DNA of 64,000 nt, taken from contig JAFYYA010000055.1 in the NCBI GenBank assembly GCA_017557785.1, positions 62,001 to 126,000 of the forward strand, written 5' to 3'. How positions within the stretch are numbered: the stretch's first letter is position 1; each line of letters starts with the position of its first letter. This DNA is from Salinivirgaceae bacterium. Lineage in GTDB: Bacteria; Bacteroidota; Bacteroidia; Bacteroidales; SZUA-534. Shown one piece after another: positions 8,181-16,376 of this stretch. Below the pieces are notes generated by a model. That model was not told where the DNA came from. It searched no databases and was given only the letters and a program-made list of their open reading frames with translations. Made by a program: the position numbers and the translations under genes.

Positions 8181-10232
8181 ATGAAACGCATATATATAAT
8201 TGTAACAGTACTTGTTTGCAGCCTGTCGGCTTTCAGCCAGAACCAGGACATTCCGTTTGACAAGAACTATTTCCAGAATCAGAAAGACGCTTTCAAGCAG
8301 GCCAACTCTGATTTGAAGGCTGGTGAAGCGGCTTTCGGCAAGGAATTCTATTACGAAGCTTTGCAGTATTATCTTGAAGCTCAGAAGTTTAATCCGAACT
8401 ATTCGCTGCTCAACTACCGAATTGGCGTTTGCTATATGAATCTGCCGATGAAGTTCAAGAGTCTCGATTATTTTGAGAAAGCCTATCAGTTGCGTCGCGA
8501 TGTGGCTGACGACATCCACCTGATGCTTGCCCGCAGTTATCACCTTAACGGTCAGTACGACAAGGCGATAGGCGAGTACAAGGCCCATTTGGCAGTGCTC
8601 ACGCCGATGGAAGCACCGGAAATGAAACCGCAACTTGAGAAATACATTGCCGAATGTGAATGTGGCAAGCAGTTGATGGAGAATCCGGCACGTGCGTTCA
8701 TCGACAATGCCGGCTCAGTGCTCAATTCGCGCTACAACGACCACAGCCCGCTCATCTCTGCCGACGAGTCGATGATGATTTTCACATCGAACCGCAACAA
8801 CGGCCGCACAGAGAGCCCTGAAGATGGTCAGTACGATGAAGACATCTACGTAAGTTACAACGAGAAAAAGAACTGGCAGGTGCCTGACGCCATTGGTGAG
8901 CCCATCAACACTCAGTTCGATGACGCAACAGTTGGTCTTTTTCCCGATGGTCAGCAACTGCTCATCTACAACGGCCGCAAGGGTGGTGGCGACATTGAGC
9001 AGTGCTCGCTGAAAGGTCTCAAATGGGAATATCCGAAGGCTATGCCTAAACCAATCAACACTGAGTATCGCGAGACGTCGGCTTGCTTCTCGCCAGACGG
9101 ACGCCGCATCTATTTCGTGAGCGACCGCCCGGGTGGCTTCGGCGGCTCTGACATCTATGTCTGCACACGCACAGCCAAAGACAAATGGGGTGAAGCAGTC
9201 AATTTAGGCCCGATAATCAACTCGCAATATGACGAAGAAGCCGTCTTCATGCACCCCGATGGCCGTACGCTCTATTTCAGTTCGAAAGGACATAACACCA
9301 TGGGCGGCTACGATATTTTCATGTCGCGCATGGACGATAAAGGCAACTGGTCAGAGCCAGTGAACATGGGCTACCCAATCAACTCGCCGGGCAACGACCT
9401 TTGCTTTGTAATCTCAGCCAACGGTCGCCACGGCTATTGCAGCAGCGTGCGTCCTGAAGGTTCCGGTGGTCTCGACATCTACCGAATGACATTCCTTGGC
9501 CCCGAAAAACCATACACTTTGTCGGGTGAAGACAACCTGATTTCGGCTCGTTCGCAACCGGTTTCGGATATGGTGATGGAAGCATCGGTTGAACTTGTTA
9601 CCATCCGTCTGACCATTGTCAAGGGTGTTGTTCGCGATGCCATCAGCAATGAGCCTGTCAGCGCAACAATCGATATTGTTGATAACGAGAAGAACGAAGT
9701 GATATTTACATCGCAAACCAACTCGGCAACCGGTAAATTCCTGGTGTCGCTGCCTTCGGGTAAGAACTACGGCCTGATGGTGAAAGCCGACAACTATCTG
9801 TTCCATTCAGAGAACTTCGATATTCCGGCAGCCACAGAGTACCAAGAAATTGAAAAAGACATTGCCTTGAACAACATCAAGAAGGACGTGAAGATAATCC
9901 TGAAAAACGTGTTCTTCGAGACCGGCAGCGCGAAGTTGAAACCGACATCGTATGCTGAGCTTGGCCGCTTGACCAAACTGATGAGCGACATCCCTGCTCT
10001 GAAGATTGAGATATCGGGCCACACCGATAATCAAGGCAGCAAGGCGACCAACCAGCGTCTGTCTGAAGCTCGCGCAAAATCAGTGGTCGACTTCCTGATT
10101 TCGGAAGGTGTCGATGCCAGCCGTCTTGAGTACAAAGGTTACGCTTTCGACCAGCCTGTGGCCGACAACTCAACCAAAGAAGGGCGTGCAATGAACCGCC
10201 GTGTTGAGTTCAAAGTGTTGAGTACAGAATAA
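8181..10232 (+). CDS. TPR-PD40-OmpA family envelope protein, second copy
   Basis: This 683-residue protein has a signal peptide (cleavage near LSAFSQ), N-terminal TPR helices (about 40-150), PD40 propeller repeats (about 170-430; DGRRIYFVSDRPGGFGGSD, DGRTLYFSSKGHNTMGGYD), a carboxypeptidase-regulatory-like fold (about 475-560) and an OmpA domain (SGHTDNQGSKATNQRLSEARA) with the peptidoglycan-contact Asp and Arg. The order matches the 818-residue protein at 3698-6154, so these are diverged paralogs only 2 kb apart, without the YfiR/kinase genes here. The ATG at 8181 is chosen; a TTG two codons earlier is less likely. A strong hairpin follows the stop codon. Confidence 0.87.
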   Translation: MKRIYIIVTVLVCSLSAFSQNQDIPFDKNYFQNQKDAFKQANSDLKAGEAAFGKEFYYEALQYYLEAQKFNPNYSLLNYRIGVCYMNLPMKFKSLDYFEKAYQLRRDVADDIHLMLARSYHLNGQYDKAIGEYKAHLAVLTPMEAPEMKPQLEKYIAECECGKQLMENPARAFIDNAGSVLNSRYNDHSPLISADESMMIFTSNRNNGRTESPEDGQYDEDIYVSYNEKKNWQVPDAIGEPINTQFDDATVGLFPDGQQLLIYNGRKGGGDIEQCSLKGLKWEYPKAMPKPINTEYRETSACFSPDGRRIYFVSDRPGGFGGSDIYVCTRTAKDKWGEAVNLGPIINSQYDEEAVFMHPDGRTLYFSSKGHNTMGGYDIFMSRMDDKGNWSEPVNMGYPINSPGNDLCFVISANGRHGYCSSVRPEGSGGLDIYRMTFLGPEKPYTLSGEDNLISARSQPVSDMVMEASVELVTIRLTIVKGVVRDAISNEPVSATIDIVDNEKNEVIFTSQTNSATGKFLVSLPSGKNYGLMVKADNYLFHSENFDIPAATEYQEIEKDIALNNIKKDVKIILKNVFFETGSAKLKPTSYAELGRLTKLMSDIPALKIEISGHTDNQGSKATNQRLSEARAKSVVDFLISEGVDASRLEYKGYAFDQPVADNSTKEGRAMNRRVEFKVLSTE

Positions 10233-10240
10233 CATTCATT

Positions 10241-10280
10241 TTGCGCCTGCCGCTAGGTTGCGGTGGGCGCAATTTGTCTT
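10241..10280 (+). terminator. Hairpin after the OmpA gene
   Basis: A 13-bp stem with two wobble pairs (TTGCGCCTGCCGC against GCGGTGGGCGCAA, 10241-10272) with a 6-nt loop is followed by a weak T-rich tail. It separates the TPR/OmpA unit from trkH. It also contains the GTG at 10263, which argues against that codon as the trkH start. Confidence 0.6.
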
Positions 10281-10292
10281 TTAGAACCGACA

Positions 10293-12119
10293 ATGGGCAC
10301 CAAATTTCTGTTCAGGCTAAAAGAGCGTTTTTTCAAGCATTACTTTATTGTACAGGATTTCCTGCTGAAATTTTTCAGCTTGGTATCCACAGTGTGCAAT
10401 CTGGTGATACTTGTATGCAGCCTTTTGTTTGCTACGCTGCTCATTGCCCGGCTCGGTTTCTACCACCATCAGATTGTTCAGGACAATGTTGAGTCTCTTA
10501 TTAGTAAGATATTCATTGTCACTTATATAGCCAAATATGTTCACGACATTTATGTTTGTATCAGCCGCAAGGTTTTTCCGCGCTGGACTGATATTCTGAT
10601 ATTCATTGGCTGTACGGTGGTTTTTGTGCCCAATTCGCACGCCTTCGCGACAGATTTTGTTGGCAGTTCGCTGCTGGCCACATTCCCCGCGGTGGCAACG
10701 GCTATGGGGCTTATCCTGGTGTCCGATTTCTACAAGGTGGCGAAGGTCATTACATCGATGAAGATGTCGCCGCCGTTGCTCTTCGCCTTCAGTTTTATAG
10801 TGATGATTTTTGTGGGGTCGGGGTTACTGATGCTGCCCAACGTGCATATCGGCAGTATGAGCTATTTCCAAGCATTGTTCACATCGGCGAGTGCAATATG
10901 CGTTTCAGGTCTGTCGATTATTGATCTGACTGAGATGCTGACATTTAAGGGTAATGTGATTCTGCTCTTTCTATTCCAGATAGGTGGTTTGGGCGTTATG
11001 GCATTCACAGGCTTGTTCGCATTTGCGTTCACGGGCACAGTTTCGTTCAAGGATCGTATCTTGCTCAAAGATATGTTCTCGTCTGATACAATGGGAGATA
11101 TCTTTTCGTTTTTGACTAAAATGCTGTCAATCACACTTTTGTTTGAAACGATAGGGGCAATAGCCATTTATTTGAGCATCAGCGACAGCAATATTGTTGA
11201 TCCGGTTTTCTTCTCGGTGTTCCATTCGGTATCAGCATTTTGTAACTGCGGAATATCTACTTTGTCCGATGGATTCGCCAATCCGTTGGTGGCCGATAAC
11301 AACACGCTGCTGATGATTGTCGCCATTCTCACATCACTTGGCGGAATAGGTTTTCCCGTACTAATAGCACTCTATTCAACTATTCGGAATAAAACAGCTC
11401 AACTGCTTGGTATTCAGATGAACCGTCGCAACATTGCAACTTGTGTGGGGTCTGATATGGCAACTCACATTGCCATAATTGCCACAGTTGGAATTCTTGT
11501 GATTGGTACCATCAGCTACTATTTTCTAGAACTAGGCAATACTTTGGCTGATGATTCTGTTGTGTCACGCTGGGTGAAATCGTTCTTCTGCTGTGCCACA
11601 GCACGCACAGCCGGTTTCAACGTGTCCGACATCAGTTGCTGGAGCAATGCAACCATGGCGCTTATTATGGGAATAATGTGGGTTGGTGCATCGCCGGGTT
11701 CGACGGGTGGCGGTATCAAAACCACCACATTTGCGTTGGCGCTCTGCTCGATTGTCAGTTTCATTCGCGGCAACCGCTACATCGAAATCGGCTACCACCG
11801 CATTGGTTTTGAGACCATCTCGCGTGTGTTGGTGCTTGTCACAATGTCGCTGCTGATAATATTTGCAGCGTTCATTCTGTTCGCATTCTTCGAGCCCGAT
11901 AAGAATCCGTTGCGCTTGTTCTTCGACACGGTGTCGATGTACAGCACCACCGGCTTGTCGATGACCGGTACGGCCAGTCTGACGTTGCCGTCGCAGGTAC
12001 TCACAATGGTTATGATGTTCCTTGGCCGCGTGGGTCCGCTCACGCTGCTGTCGGGTATCTTTGTGTCTCGCAAGGCGAAATATGCGAAGTACCCTTATAA
12101 GAATTTAACTATCAACTAA
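10293..12119 (+). CDS. trkH: Potassium uptake protein, TrkH/KtrB family
   Basis: This is a 608-residue inner-membrane potassium channel subunit. It has four pore-loop repeats whose selectivity-filter glycines are visible in order: ICVSGLSII, CNCGISTL, ARTAGFNVSD and STTGLSMTG. About 150 extra N-terminal residues with further membrane segments precede the first repeat. The subunit needs a cytoplasmic RCK partner, encoded 23 nt downstream. The start is set at the ATG at 10293 (MGTKFLFRLKERFF) because the upstream GTG lies in a terminator-like stem. Family role: K+ (or Na+/K+) uptake for turgor and pH control. Confidence 0.93.
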   Translation: MGTKFLFRLKERFFKHYFIVQDFLLKFFSLVSTVCNLVILVCSLLFATLLIARLGFYHHQIVQDNVESLISKIFIVTYIAKYVHDIYVCISRKVFPRWTDILIFIGCTVVFVPNSHAFATDFVGSSLLATFPAVATAMGLILVSDFYKVAKVITSMKMSPPLLFAFSFIVMIFVGSGLLMLPNVHIGSMSYFQALFTSASAICVSGLSIIDLTEMLTFKGNVILLFLFQIGGLGVMAFTGLFAFAFTGTVSFKDRILLKDMFSSDTMGDIFSFLTKMLSITLLFETIGAIAIYLSISDSNIVDPVFFSVFHSVSAFCNCGISTLSDGFANPLVADNNTLLMIVAILTSLGGIGFPVLIALYSTIRNKTAQLLGIQMNRRNIATCVGSDMATHIAIIATVGILVIGTISYYFLELGNTLADDSVVSRWVKSFFCCATARTAGFNVSDISCWSNATMALIMGIMWVGASPGSTGGGIKTTTFALALCSIVSFIRGNRYIEIGYHRIGFETISRVLVLVTMSLLIIFAAFILFAFFEPDKNPLRLFFDTVSMYSTTGLSMTGTASLTLPSQVLTMVMMFLGRVGPLTLLSGIFVSRKAKYAKYPYKNLTIN

Positions 12120-12142
12120 TTAGAAACTAAAACAAACGAGAT

Positions 12143-12820
12143 ATGAAGTTTATTGTTATTGGCTTAGGTTATTTCGGTTCAACGCTGGCCATCAGCCTGA
12201 CCGAACAAGGACATGAAGTTATCGGCATCGACAATAAGTTTGAGCGCGTCGATGAACTAAAAAACCAGATTGGCAACGTGATGGAGATGGACACCACCAA
12301 CGAGAACGCTGTGAAAACGCTGCCGCTCAACGACACCGATGCTGTGATTGTGGCCATTGGTGAAGATGTCGGCTCGTCGATTCTAACGCTGTCAATCTTG
12401 AAGAAGCTGAACGCCAATAACATTATTGGCCGTATTATCAGCCCGATGCACAAGAGTATTCTGAACCAAATCGGTATTGAGAACACTGTCCATCCCGAAT
12501 CGGAGACGGCTATAGCAATAAGTTTGCAACTTCAAGTTAAAAACGCACTGAAAATCACTGAGATTGATGCCAATAACGTGATTGTGGAGTTCAAGGTTCC
12601 GCAGAAATATGTTTCACATACGCTTGAGACGGCCAACTTGGAAACACGTTTCAAACTGAAAACCGTGGCAATCAAATCGATGGGCAAGAAGGGGCTCATC
12701 CCGCGCGAGCAGACAATCACAACGCTCTCGCCCGACAACAACTACATCTTCAAAGAAGATGATGTGATTATTGTTGCCGGCCTGCTCGACAATATGAAGA
12801 AATTTGCAGCGGAGCAGTAG
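12143..12820 (+). CDS. trkA: Trk/Ktr potassium uptake regulatory subunit (RCK)
   Basis: The 225-residue protein has one RCK_N domain with a Rossmann nucleotide-binding start (MKFIVIGLGYFGSTLA, then the acidic IGIDNK strand) and a C-terminal RCK_C domain (about 135-220, ending EDDVIIVAGLLDNMKKF). A single RCK module of this length is typical of KtrA rather than the doubled E. coli TrkA. It binds nucleotides (ATP/ADP or NAD(H)) and gates the membrane subunit encoded just upstream. A clear terminator follows. Confidence 0.93.
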   Translation: MKFIVIGLGYFGSTLAISLTEQGHEVIGIDNKFERVDELKNQIGNVMEMDTTNENAVKTLPLNDTDAVIVAIGEDVGSSILTLSILKKLNANNIIGRIISPMHKSILNQIGIENTVHPESETAIAISLQLQVKNALKITEIDANNVIVEFKVPQKYVSHTLETANLETRFKLKTVAIKSMGKKGLIPREQTITTLSPDNNYIFKEDDVIIVAGLLDNMKKFAAEQ

Positions 12821-12842
12821 GCTGAATACCGAATCGCAGACA

Positions 12843-12876
12843 TAAAAAAGGGCGGAAGTTTTTTCCGCCTTTTTTA
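12843..12876. terminator. Bidirectional terminator between trkA and the acyltransferase gene
   Basis: A 7-bp GGCGGAA/TTCCGCC stem (12851-12869) is flanked by an A-run on the left and a T-run on the right, so it can serve the convergent genes on both sides. Confidence 0.85.
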
Positions 12877-12890
12877 TTACATGTATGAAA

Positions 12891-13778
12891 TCAAACTGTT
12901 TCTCGTTGATGTTTCCAGCGTCTGTGTGACCATACCCAGTTCTCTGGTGCTTCACGGATTGACGCTTCGAGTAGTTGGTAGAAGCGGTCGGTGATGGCGT
13001 GCTCTGGTTCAGTTGCAGGCGATTCCGTAATGAGAGTCAACTTCGTGTCAAACTTGCTGTATCCCAAACGTTTAATCTCGCAATAGAGTACTGCCATATC
13101 AAATTTTTTTGCAAGTCGTTCGGGGCCGACGAACACGCCAGTGTCTTGGTTCAAAAATGGTAACCAGTAGTGGATTTGGCTGCGGGTCGGGGTTTGGTCA
13201 GCAACGCTCAGAAGGGCGAAACGGTGGCCGCTGTCGCGCATCTCAACCATCTTGCGCATTGTGTCGCGCATCTCAATCGGCTCAACGCCCGTTTTCGAGC
13301 GCATTTCCAAATAGAAGCGTTCAAAAATTGGGCTGCTCAATCGCTTGTAAACCGCCGTTGTGCGGATGTCGTATGCTGCAATTTTTGCGCAGCCATATTC
13401 CCAGTTGCCGTAGTGCCCAAGAATGATGAGCACGTTACGATCTTTGTCGATGAGTTGTTGAAGCGCTTCGGGATTTTGCACGCCCATACACTGTGCGATG
13501 CGCTTACGCGGTGAGAATCTGAGATTTACGGCTTCAATAATCATATATGACAGATGCCGGTAGTAGCGGCGGGCAATGCGTTTAATCTCTTTCTGGCTTT
13601 TTTCGGGGAACGATTTTGTCAGATTGGTGATAATCACCTTTTTGCGATAGCCGAGCACGTGTGCCACCAGCACGTAGATAATCAGAGCCAACAGATGTTG
13701 CAGCGGTTTCGGCAGAATCCAAACCGCCAAAAAGAGCGTCATTGTCAGGTAGTAACCGATTAGTTGAAGTGGTTTCAT
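12891..13778 (-). CDS. Lipid A acyltransferase family (HtrB/LpxL-like)
   Basis: The 295-residue protein begins with a hydrophobic anchor (about 8-42) and carries the acyltransferase HX4(D/E) motif in GHYGNWEYG (about 140-148). A second conserved block is LLSVADQTPTRSQIHYWLPFL (about 200-220), typical of LpxL/LpxM late acyltransferases. It transfers an acyl chain from acyl-ACP to the lipid A precursor at the inner membrane. Length and motif match the family. In Bacteroidota this family also includes enzymes for other lipids such as aminolipids, so lipid A as the exact acceptor is likely but not proven. Confidence 0.85.
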   Translation of the reverse strand: MKPLQLIGYYLTMTLFLAVWILPKPLQHLLALIIYVLVAHVLGYRKKVIITNLTKSFPEKSQKEIKRIARRYYRHLSYMIIEAVNLRFSPRKRIAQCMGVQNPEALQQLIDKDRNVLIILGHYGNWEYGCAKIAAYDIRTTAVYKRLSSPIFERFYLEMRSKTGVEPIEMRDTMRKMVEMRDSGHRFALLSVADQTPTRSQIHYWLPFLNQDTGVFVGPERLAKKFDMAVLYCEIKRLGYSKFDTKLTLITESPATEPEHAITDRFYQLLEASIREAPENWVWSHRRWKHQRETV

Positions 13779-13795
13779 TTTATTGGTGAATTTTA

Positions 13796-13865
13796 AGACT
13801 ACAGACTACGGACATCAGACAATAGATAATTCGCAATATGTAACTCGTGATTCATAAAACGTAAT
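13796..13865. repeat. Degenerate 7-bp phased repeat in spacer
   Basis: The spacer can be cut into successive heptamers with little slippage: AGACTAC, AGACTAC, GGACATC, AGACAAT, AGATAAT, TCGCAAT, ATGTAAC, TCGTGAT, TCATAAA, ACGTAAT. The same 7-nt phasing is seen in other spacers of the 13.8-18.4 kb region. Confidence 0.6.
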
Positions 13866-13880
13866 CAAAAATTAAATAAC

Positions 13881-15263
13881 CTACAGTCCTTCAAATATTT
13901 TCACATCGTCTTGCGTAGGTTCGTTATTTGCGAACAAAGTATTTTTCCACCCTTCGTTTTTCAGTTCGCAAGGCATATTGCTATGTAAAAGTGTGAGTGC
14001 ATCACCAGCGGGCGTGAACACAAACTTGATGTTGGTTAGGTTGCCGATTTTGTAGTAGTGCCAAACAACAAACGGATTGGCGGCGTCGGTGCGGTCCACA
14101 ATGGTGTTTGGAATACCATAGCGTAGCATCAGCAATTTTTGGTCTGGGCTGCATTGCTGAAGACTTGCGGCATTGGCGCGGCGTACAAAGTCGGCCAACG
14201 CGCCGTCGGGGTCGAACTGGTTGCGCTGAATCCAGAAATCGTAGAGCGTCTGCTGCATCACAATCATGTCGGCCGAGCCGATGGCTTTGTCAATTGTGCT
14301 AAGTTCTTCGCTGTCGGCAATCAACTTCATATCATTTAGTATGTTAGACACCGTGTCGGCATTGCTGTACATTGATGCGCTGCGCAGTGTTTTGCCTGTC
14401 GATGTGTAGCTTGGCGCCGTTACGCCAGGATTCTTGCGCTCAAAATATTTTTTCGTAGAGCCCACGGCCTTGTCATATTTGTTGCGGATTTCAACGGTTA
14501 GAAAATACTTTCCGGTTGGTAGCCGTTTGATGTCGATTTCTTTCATAAACTGATAGTAATTCAGCGCTTTAACAGCCGTTGTTGAAGAGTGCCCCGCAAT
14601 GGTTTTCAGCGTGTGTGCGTTGCGGATGCAGGTGTGGATGTTGCACTCGCCTAGGCCTTCAGTCTCGGTTGCTACGTTGTAAAGTTCGACGTAAAAGCGC
14701 AGAAATTCAGCATCTTGTGATATGGTGTCGCGGCAATACGGAATGCATTCGTAGCCGTTTTTCAGATTGATGGTGCGCTCAAGTTTCGGCGTGAAACTCT
14801 CAAGCAGTTCTATTCCGCTGAGTGCCACCTGTTTCTGCGGGATATCGATGGCGATAATCTCGTGCCGAGTGATGGTTTTCTGATACTCTTTAGGTGCGTT
14901 CAAATCTTTTATTTTCAATTCAAAATTATAGATTCCTTGCGGAATGAATATTCGCTGTACATCAGTGAAGTCGGGGAAGACATCGGTGGTGTCGGGTAGT
15001 GGCGGATTGCCCACAATAAAGTGGCGGAATTCTACAAGGTCGTCGGCGTTTTTGAAAATCATTGTAACATCGATTTTCGATTCTAGATTAACGTCATTAA
15101 CCGTGTAGTTGACTGATTTTCCGTCGATTAACAAGTAGGTCTCAACATAAGGACGCTTGTCGGAAAGCATATAAACCGAATAGTCGAAGTTGATGTTAAG
15201 TTGCTGGCTGTTAGCCAATAAACTGCCCATTAAGGCGAAAAATAGAATCAATGTCCGTTTCAT
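13881..15263 (-). CDS. GWxTD domain-like exported protein
   Basis: This 460-residue protein has a signal peptide (cleavage near LANSQ). Its C-terminal third resembles the Bacteroidota GWxTD family: a helical run with FWIQRNQFDPDGALADFVRRAN, then LLMLRYGIPNTIVDRTDAANPFVVWHYYK, which corresponds to the family's YG.P..I ... WHY block. The GWxTD motif itself is not conserved here. The N-terminal part (about 25-150) looks like an all-beta domain. The role of the family is unknown; members are envelope proteins. The gene stands alone, with a heptad repeat spacer on each side. Confidence 0.6.
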   Translation of the reverse strand: MKRTLILFFALMGSLLANSQQLNINFDYSVYMLSDKRPYVETYLLIDGKSVNYTVNDVNLESKIDVTMIFKNADDLVEFRHFIVGNPPLPDTTDVFPDFTDVQRIFIPQGIYNFELKIKDLNAPKEYQKTITRHEIIAIDIPQKQVALSGIELLESFTPKLERTINLKNGYECIPYCRDTISQDAEFLRFYVELYNVATETEGLGECNIHTCIRNAHTLKTIAGHSSTTAVKALNYYQFMKEIDIKRLPTGKYFLTVEIRNKYDKAVGSTKKYFERKNPGVTAPSYTSTGKTLRSASMYSNADTVSNILNDMKLIADSEELSTIDKAIGSADMIVMQQTLYDFWIQRNQFDPDGALADFVRRANAASLQQCSPDQKLLMLRYGIPNTIVDRTDAANPFVVWHYYKIGNLTNIKFVFTPAGDALTLLHSNMPCELKNEGWKNTLFANNEPTQDDVKIFEGL

Positions 15264-15372
15264 TTCCGTTTATTTTAGCGCGTAAATGTAGGCGATTTCT
15301 GTGAAATTGAATCAGTGTAATGTATAATGATTAATGTGTAAGGTTTATGGCGAATAGATTAAGTGGAATTAG

Positions 15373-15407
15373 TTCGTAATTCATAATTCGTAACTCGTAA
15401 TTTTACA
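15373..15407. repeat. Degenerate 7-bp phased repeat in spacer
   Basis: Five in-phase heptamers: TTCGTAA, TTCATAA, TTCGTAA, CTCGTAA, TTTTACA. It has the same period as the neighbouring spacers but a different core word. Confidence 0.7.
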
Positions 15408-15447
15408 GTCACTTATACCTTTTGCATAATGCTTTTCTGCCTAAATC

Positions 15448-16236
15448 CTACATTTTTGATTTCAATATCTCAAGCAACCGCGGATAAACGTTTTTGCTTG
15501 CCGCAAGTATCTCGCCGCCAAACAGATAGTCGGTGCCGCCGCGGTAGTCACTGACGATGGCGCCAGCCTGTTGTGCGATGAATGCGCCAGCGGCCACGTC
15601 CCACGGGTTTAGGCCGTACTCGAAATAGCCGTCGAAGCGGCCACAGGCAACGTATGCAAGGTCCGATGCGGCCGAGCCAGTGCGGCGGATGCCTTGCGAG
15701 TGTAGCACAATCTCTTTCACGGTGGCAACGTGCCCGTCCAGACGGCTGTATTTGCTTATAGGAAAGCCTGTTACAATCAGACTCTGTTCCAAATCGGGTG
15801 CTGCCGATGCGCTTATGGGCTTTCCGTTGCAGAACGCGCCGTTGCCTGCCGAGTGGAACAACTCGTCGCGGCCAAGTTCGTACACAATGCCCAGCACCAG
15901 TTCGCCCTTGTGCTGCAGCGCCACGCTGATGGCAAACGGATAGACGTTGTGCAGAAAATTGGTGGTGCCGTCGAGCGGGTCGATAATCCAAATGTCGTCT
16001 TCGGTTGAGTGCCCCGCGGTGTTCTCTTCAACAATGAAACCGCATCCTGGCAGAATCCGACTAAGGCCGTCAACTAGTTTGCGTTCAGAGCCTTTGTCGA
16101 CGTACGACACATAATCGTGCAGTCCTTTATGCTCAATTTTGCTTGTATCGAACTGTGCGCGCTGTTCCTTTATAAATCGACCAACTTCACGCACAAGGTC
16201 AATGGTTTGTTTTTCAATTTTTTCTATATCAAACAT
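15448..16236 (-). CDS. suhB: Inositol monophosphatase family protein
   Basis: The 262-residue enzyme shows the metal-binding motifs of the Li+-sensitive, Mg2+-dependent phosphatase fold: a Glu-containing IVEENTAG segment (about 70-77), WIIDPLDGTTNFLHN (about 84-98) and the C-terminal GLNPWDVAAGAFIAQQAGA (about 205-225). It hydrolyses inositol monophosphate or related sugar phosphates; in bacteria the SuhB group also affects rRNA transcription complexes. The symbol is by family resemblance. It is flanked by repeat spacers, so it is probably a single-gene unit. Confidence 0.88.
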   Translation of the reverse strand: MFDIEKIEKQTIDLVREVGRFIKEQRAQFDTSKIEHKGLHDYVSYVDKGSERKLVDGLSRILPGCGFIVEENTAGHSTEDDIWIIDPLDGTTNFLHNVYPFAISVALQHKGELVLGIVYELGRDELFHSAGNGAFCNGKPISASAAPDLEQSLIVTGFPISKYSRLDGHVATVKEIVLHSQGIRRTGSAASDLAYVACGRFDGYFEYGLNPWDVAAGAFIAQQAGAIVSDYRGGTDYLFGGEILAASKNVYPRLLEILKSKM

Positions 16237-16240
16237 TTGA

Positions 16241-16376
16241 GTTGTAAGTTTTAAGTTTTCGGAGTTATAAGTTTTTGGTGTTAGGTATTAGGTATTAGGT
16301 ATTGGGTGTTGGGCATTAGTTTTGTTGGTAATCCCAATATCTTTTCAATTTTCAACTTTCAATTCTCAATTTTCCC
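16241..16376. repeat. Three 7-bp phased repeat runs in one spacer
   Basis: This spacer holds three in-phase heptamer runs: GTTGTAA/GTTTTAA/GTTTTCG and GTTATAA (16241-16270); TTAGGTA three times, then TTGGGTG and TTGGGCA (16281-16315); and TTTTCAA twice, CTTTCAA, TTCTCAA (16342-16369). The last run continues into the mtaB coding end, so the final mtaB codons are made of repeat units. Confidence 0.75.

Noticed and set aside
8169..8633. Minus-strand open frame of 154 codons at the start of the second OmpA gene
   Set aside because: It is antisense to a signal peptide and TPR region that are clear on the plus strand.
10263..10292. GTG start for trkH giving ten extra residues
   Set aside because: The codon lies inside a terminator-like stem. 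The ATG at 10293 gives a normal N-terminus.
16281..16315. CRISPR-like repeat array
   Set aside because: The units are 7 nt long and contiguous, with no spacers and no cas genes anywhere in the window.
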